The notes below the pieces were generated by a model. It made no database searches and was not told where the DNA came from. It worked only from the letters and a program-made list of their open reading frames with translations. Below, one piece after another: positions 4,870 through 6,444 of a stretch of DNA of 6,444 nt. How positions within the stretch are numbered: the first letter of the stretch is position 1; every line of letters starts with the position of its first letter. The position numbers were made by a program, and so were the translations under genes. Origin of the DNA: Bacteriovorax stolpii (GTDB lineage Bacteria > Bdellovibrionota > Bacteriovoracia > Bacteriovoracales > Bacteriovoracaceae); the NCBI GenBank assembly GCA_945862475.1, contig CAMAYW010000149.1, positions 1-6,444 of the forward strand, written 5' to 3'.

Positions 4870-6444
4870 TAAGCTAATTGGGCCCATGAATTTTTTCACT
4901 ATTTTAATTATTTTCGCATTTAATCTTTCATTTGCTTCAACGAAGCCCACCATGGATACGAATGCACCATTAAGTTTTGATAAAATTCAGCTTAGTAAAT
5001 CTGATCACATCATCGCTGAACATCTCGTGAACATGATCAAGTTTACAAATAAAGGCTACATCAATAACTCTATTCTCTCAAAAGTACTGGTCGAAACACA
5101 AAAATCTAAAAACTTTGCCGTTTTCGTTCCTTGGTTAAAAGAGATTCAAGAAATTTCTAAAATTACGAGTACGAATATTTTCCTTGCCCACTGTCGAAAC
5201 TATATTGAAAAAAAACAAATTCAACCTTTAGAGCGAATGCTTGAGCGTATAGCCGGTAATTATTGTAGAGAACGGGCCCTTCAAAGTATTTCTAGAGAGA
5301 TAGAGAAAACAAAAATTCTAAGTGAAGATTCGAATCTTTTTATTCAGGAACATTTAAAGTTTTTTCTTACTAAAAAAAATAAGAAAAATTTCGCTTACTT
5401 TCTACAAACTCAAAGCTCTAGACCTGAAATTCTTAAAAAGATCTCACAAGAGGTAACAACCTTTAGTGTTCAACATGAGATTGTTCCGTCTCACGAAGTT
5501 TTAAAAGACATCGTGATAAATGAACAAATCACGAAGCTCATCCAAGACAAGGGATTCAACCCACTCCAACATCAGAATGTCTTTTACGCGGAATATGGAA
5601 AGTTAATTGAACTTGGATACAAAGTCCTTGATACCAAGCCAGCTGAAGATAAAGTTCGCGATAATTATGAATTCTTGAAAAACTATTTTGATCTTAATCA
5701 AGATCATTTACCAGTTCCCCTTTGTCTTACGAGACTCAATGATTTTGCCAAAGCAGTCTTTCGAAATGGTTACAAAAATCTCTCACGTGATATCTTTAAA
5801 TTCATCATCAAAAAAAATGACAAAGAAATTTTAGAAGACGCACTTTTCTTTTACCTCTGGACGCATCTTCACCATAACGAATATAAAGATGCTCAAAAGC
5901 TTGCCAACCAATTTGGCCTTATAAAGAATGCAAAAAAAATTCAAGATGCTCGTTTAAAATTCTGGATTGGAGTGATCCATGAAGAATTGGGTGATAAAAA
6001 AGACGCCATTACACTTTTTGAGGATATTATTTTTAATAATCCCCTCAGCTATTACGGAATTATGGCAAACAAAAAACTTCAGCACATGAAGCCTGACTCT
6101 CCAGCGGTGACTTTTTATGCCAATAATTCAGTTCTTCAGAGTGGGGTTCAATCCATTAAAGTCACTGATATTGACGAAGATCATTTGGCATCCCTCGTAA
6201 GATTAAAAGCTTGGGCGACAATTGATTCATTAAAGTTATTAAAAATAGAATTAAAAAGACTCAACAATCACAGCATGCCTGCTTTTCTCGTAAAGAGCTC
6301 GTCAGAAAAACAGTTTTTCATTAGATCTGATTTGCATTTATTAAATGCTAAGATTATTCAAGGCGCAGAAAATTATCTCGCTACCTTCCGCTACCTCTAT
6401 GAGGTATTAGAAAAAAAAGAAGTCCTTTTTAACAGACAGTTATT
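4865..6444 (+). CDS. Soluble lytic murein transglycosylase (Slt70-like), N-terminal part; runs off the window
   Basis: The open frame continues to the last base, giving 526 residues without a stop. Signal peptide: MIKLIGP followed by the hydrophobic stretch of MNFFTILIIFAFNLSFA, probable cleavage before STKP. Starts at 4865 and 4886 both lack a good ribosome site; 4865 supplies a basic residue for the n-region but lies within a hairpin, so 4886 remains possible. The rest is a long all-helical region rich in Lys/Glu, with a TPR-like unit about 364-401: FWIGVIHEELGDKKDAITLFEDI, then NPLSYYGIMANKKL. The 'P.SYYG..A...L' signature is characteristic of the superhelical U-shaped region of Slt70 enzymes, which cleave peptidoglycan glycan strands in the periplasm. 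The catalytic SLT domain, with its glutamate, would come after the window, so activity is unproven here. It has its own extended -10 promoter and five A8 runs. Confidence 0.75.
   Translation, partial: MIKLIGPMNFFTILIIFAFNLSFASTKPTMDTNAPLSFDKIQLSKSDHIIAEHLVNMIKFTNKGYINNSILSKVLVETQKSKNFAVFVPWLKEIQEISKITSTNIFLAHCRNYIEKKQIQPLERMLERIAGNYCRERALQSISREIEKTKILSEDSNLFIQEHLKFFLTKKNKKNFAYFLQTQSSRPEILKKISQEVTTFSVQHEIVPSHEVLKDIVINEQITKLIQDKGFNPLQHQNVFYAEYGKLIELGYKVLDTKPAEDKVRDNYEFLKNYFDLNQDHLPVPLCLTRLNDFAKAVFRNGYKNLSRDIFKFIIKKNDKEILEDALFFYLWTHLHHNEYKDAQKLANQFGLIKNAKKIQDARLKFWIGVIHEELGDKKDAITLFEDIIFNNPLSYYGIMANKKLQHMKPDSPAVTFYANNSVLQSGVQSIKVTDIDEDHLASLVRLKAWATIDSLKLLKIELKRLNNHSMPAFLVKSSSEKQFFIRSDLHLLNAKIIQGAENYLATFRYLYEVLEKKEVLFNRQL

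Noticed and set aside
4858..4872. Tiny frame ATG-AGG-GAT-GAT-TAA just after the extended -10 promoter.
   Set aside because: It would encode only MRDD, has no ribosome site at a normal distance, and is explained by the hairpin sequence.

Overview
The window is AT-rich DNA from a Gram-negative bacterium. Gene content (an Mrp ATPase, a DUF4388/PATAN-like protein, an orphan HAMP-type membrane protein, a Slt-like periplasmic transglycosylase and a large secreted protein with a cysteine-protease-like core), the low GC and the use of TTG starts suggest a deltaproteobacterial-type lineage, most plausibly Bdellovibrionota/Bacteriovoracales. That assignment is inference; no rRNA or other marker gene is present.

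Layout, left to right. Bases 1-158 are non-coding upstream sequence with a 10-bp palindrome and no convincing promoter. A large exported protein follows on + (159-2138): transglutaminase-like Cys/His core, then a long beta-rich C-terminal half. It converges, with only 20 bp between stop codons, on a minus-strand block. Read in its own direction that block is mrp (4145-2973), a DUF4388 protein (2964-2416) and a 63-residue ribbon-helix-helix-like protein (2350-2159). mrp and the DUF4388 gene are tightly coupled: the stop codon of the first lies in the ribosome binding site of the second. The RHH-like gene has its own promoter-like sequence overlapped by an inverted repeat. A roughly 108-bp divergent region (4146-4253), holding overlapping opposed -10 elements and an 11-bp direct repeat, separates mrp from a + strand two-TM HAMP protein (4254-4811). 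After an extended -10 promoter and an unusual overlapping hairpin pair, the window ends inside a + strand gene (from 4865) encoding the helical N-terminal part of a Slt70-like soluble lytic transglycosylase; its catalytic domain lies beyond the window.

Functional reading. Three of the six proteins act at or beyond the inner membrane (secreted transglutaminase-like protein, HAMP membrane protein, cell-wall lytic enzyme), while Mrp is a cytosolic Fe-S cluster carrier/ATPase and DUF4388 a likely cytosolic regulatory or adaptor protein. There is no obvious single pathway. No CRISPR array, IS element, tRNA, rRNA or prophage gene was seen. The best candidates for something undescribed are the large secreted protein, the MinD-like C-terminal tail of the Mrp protein, and the putative operator at the RHH-like gene.
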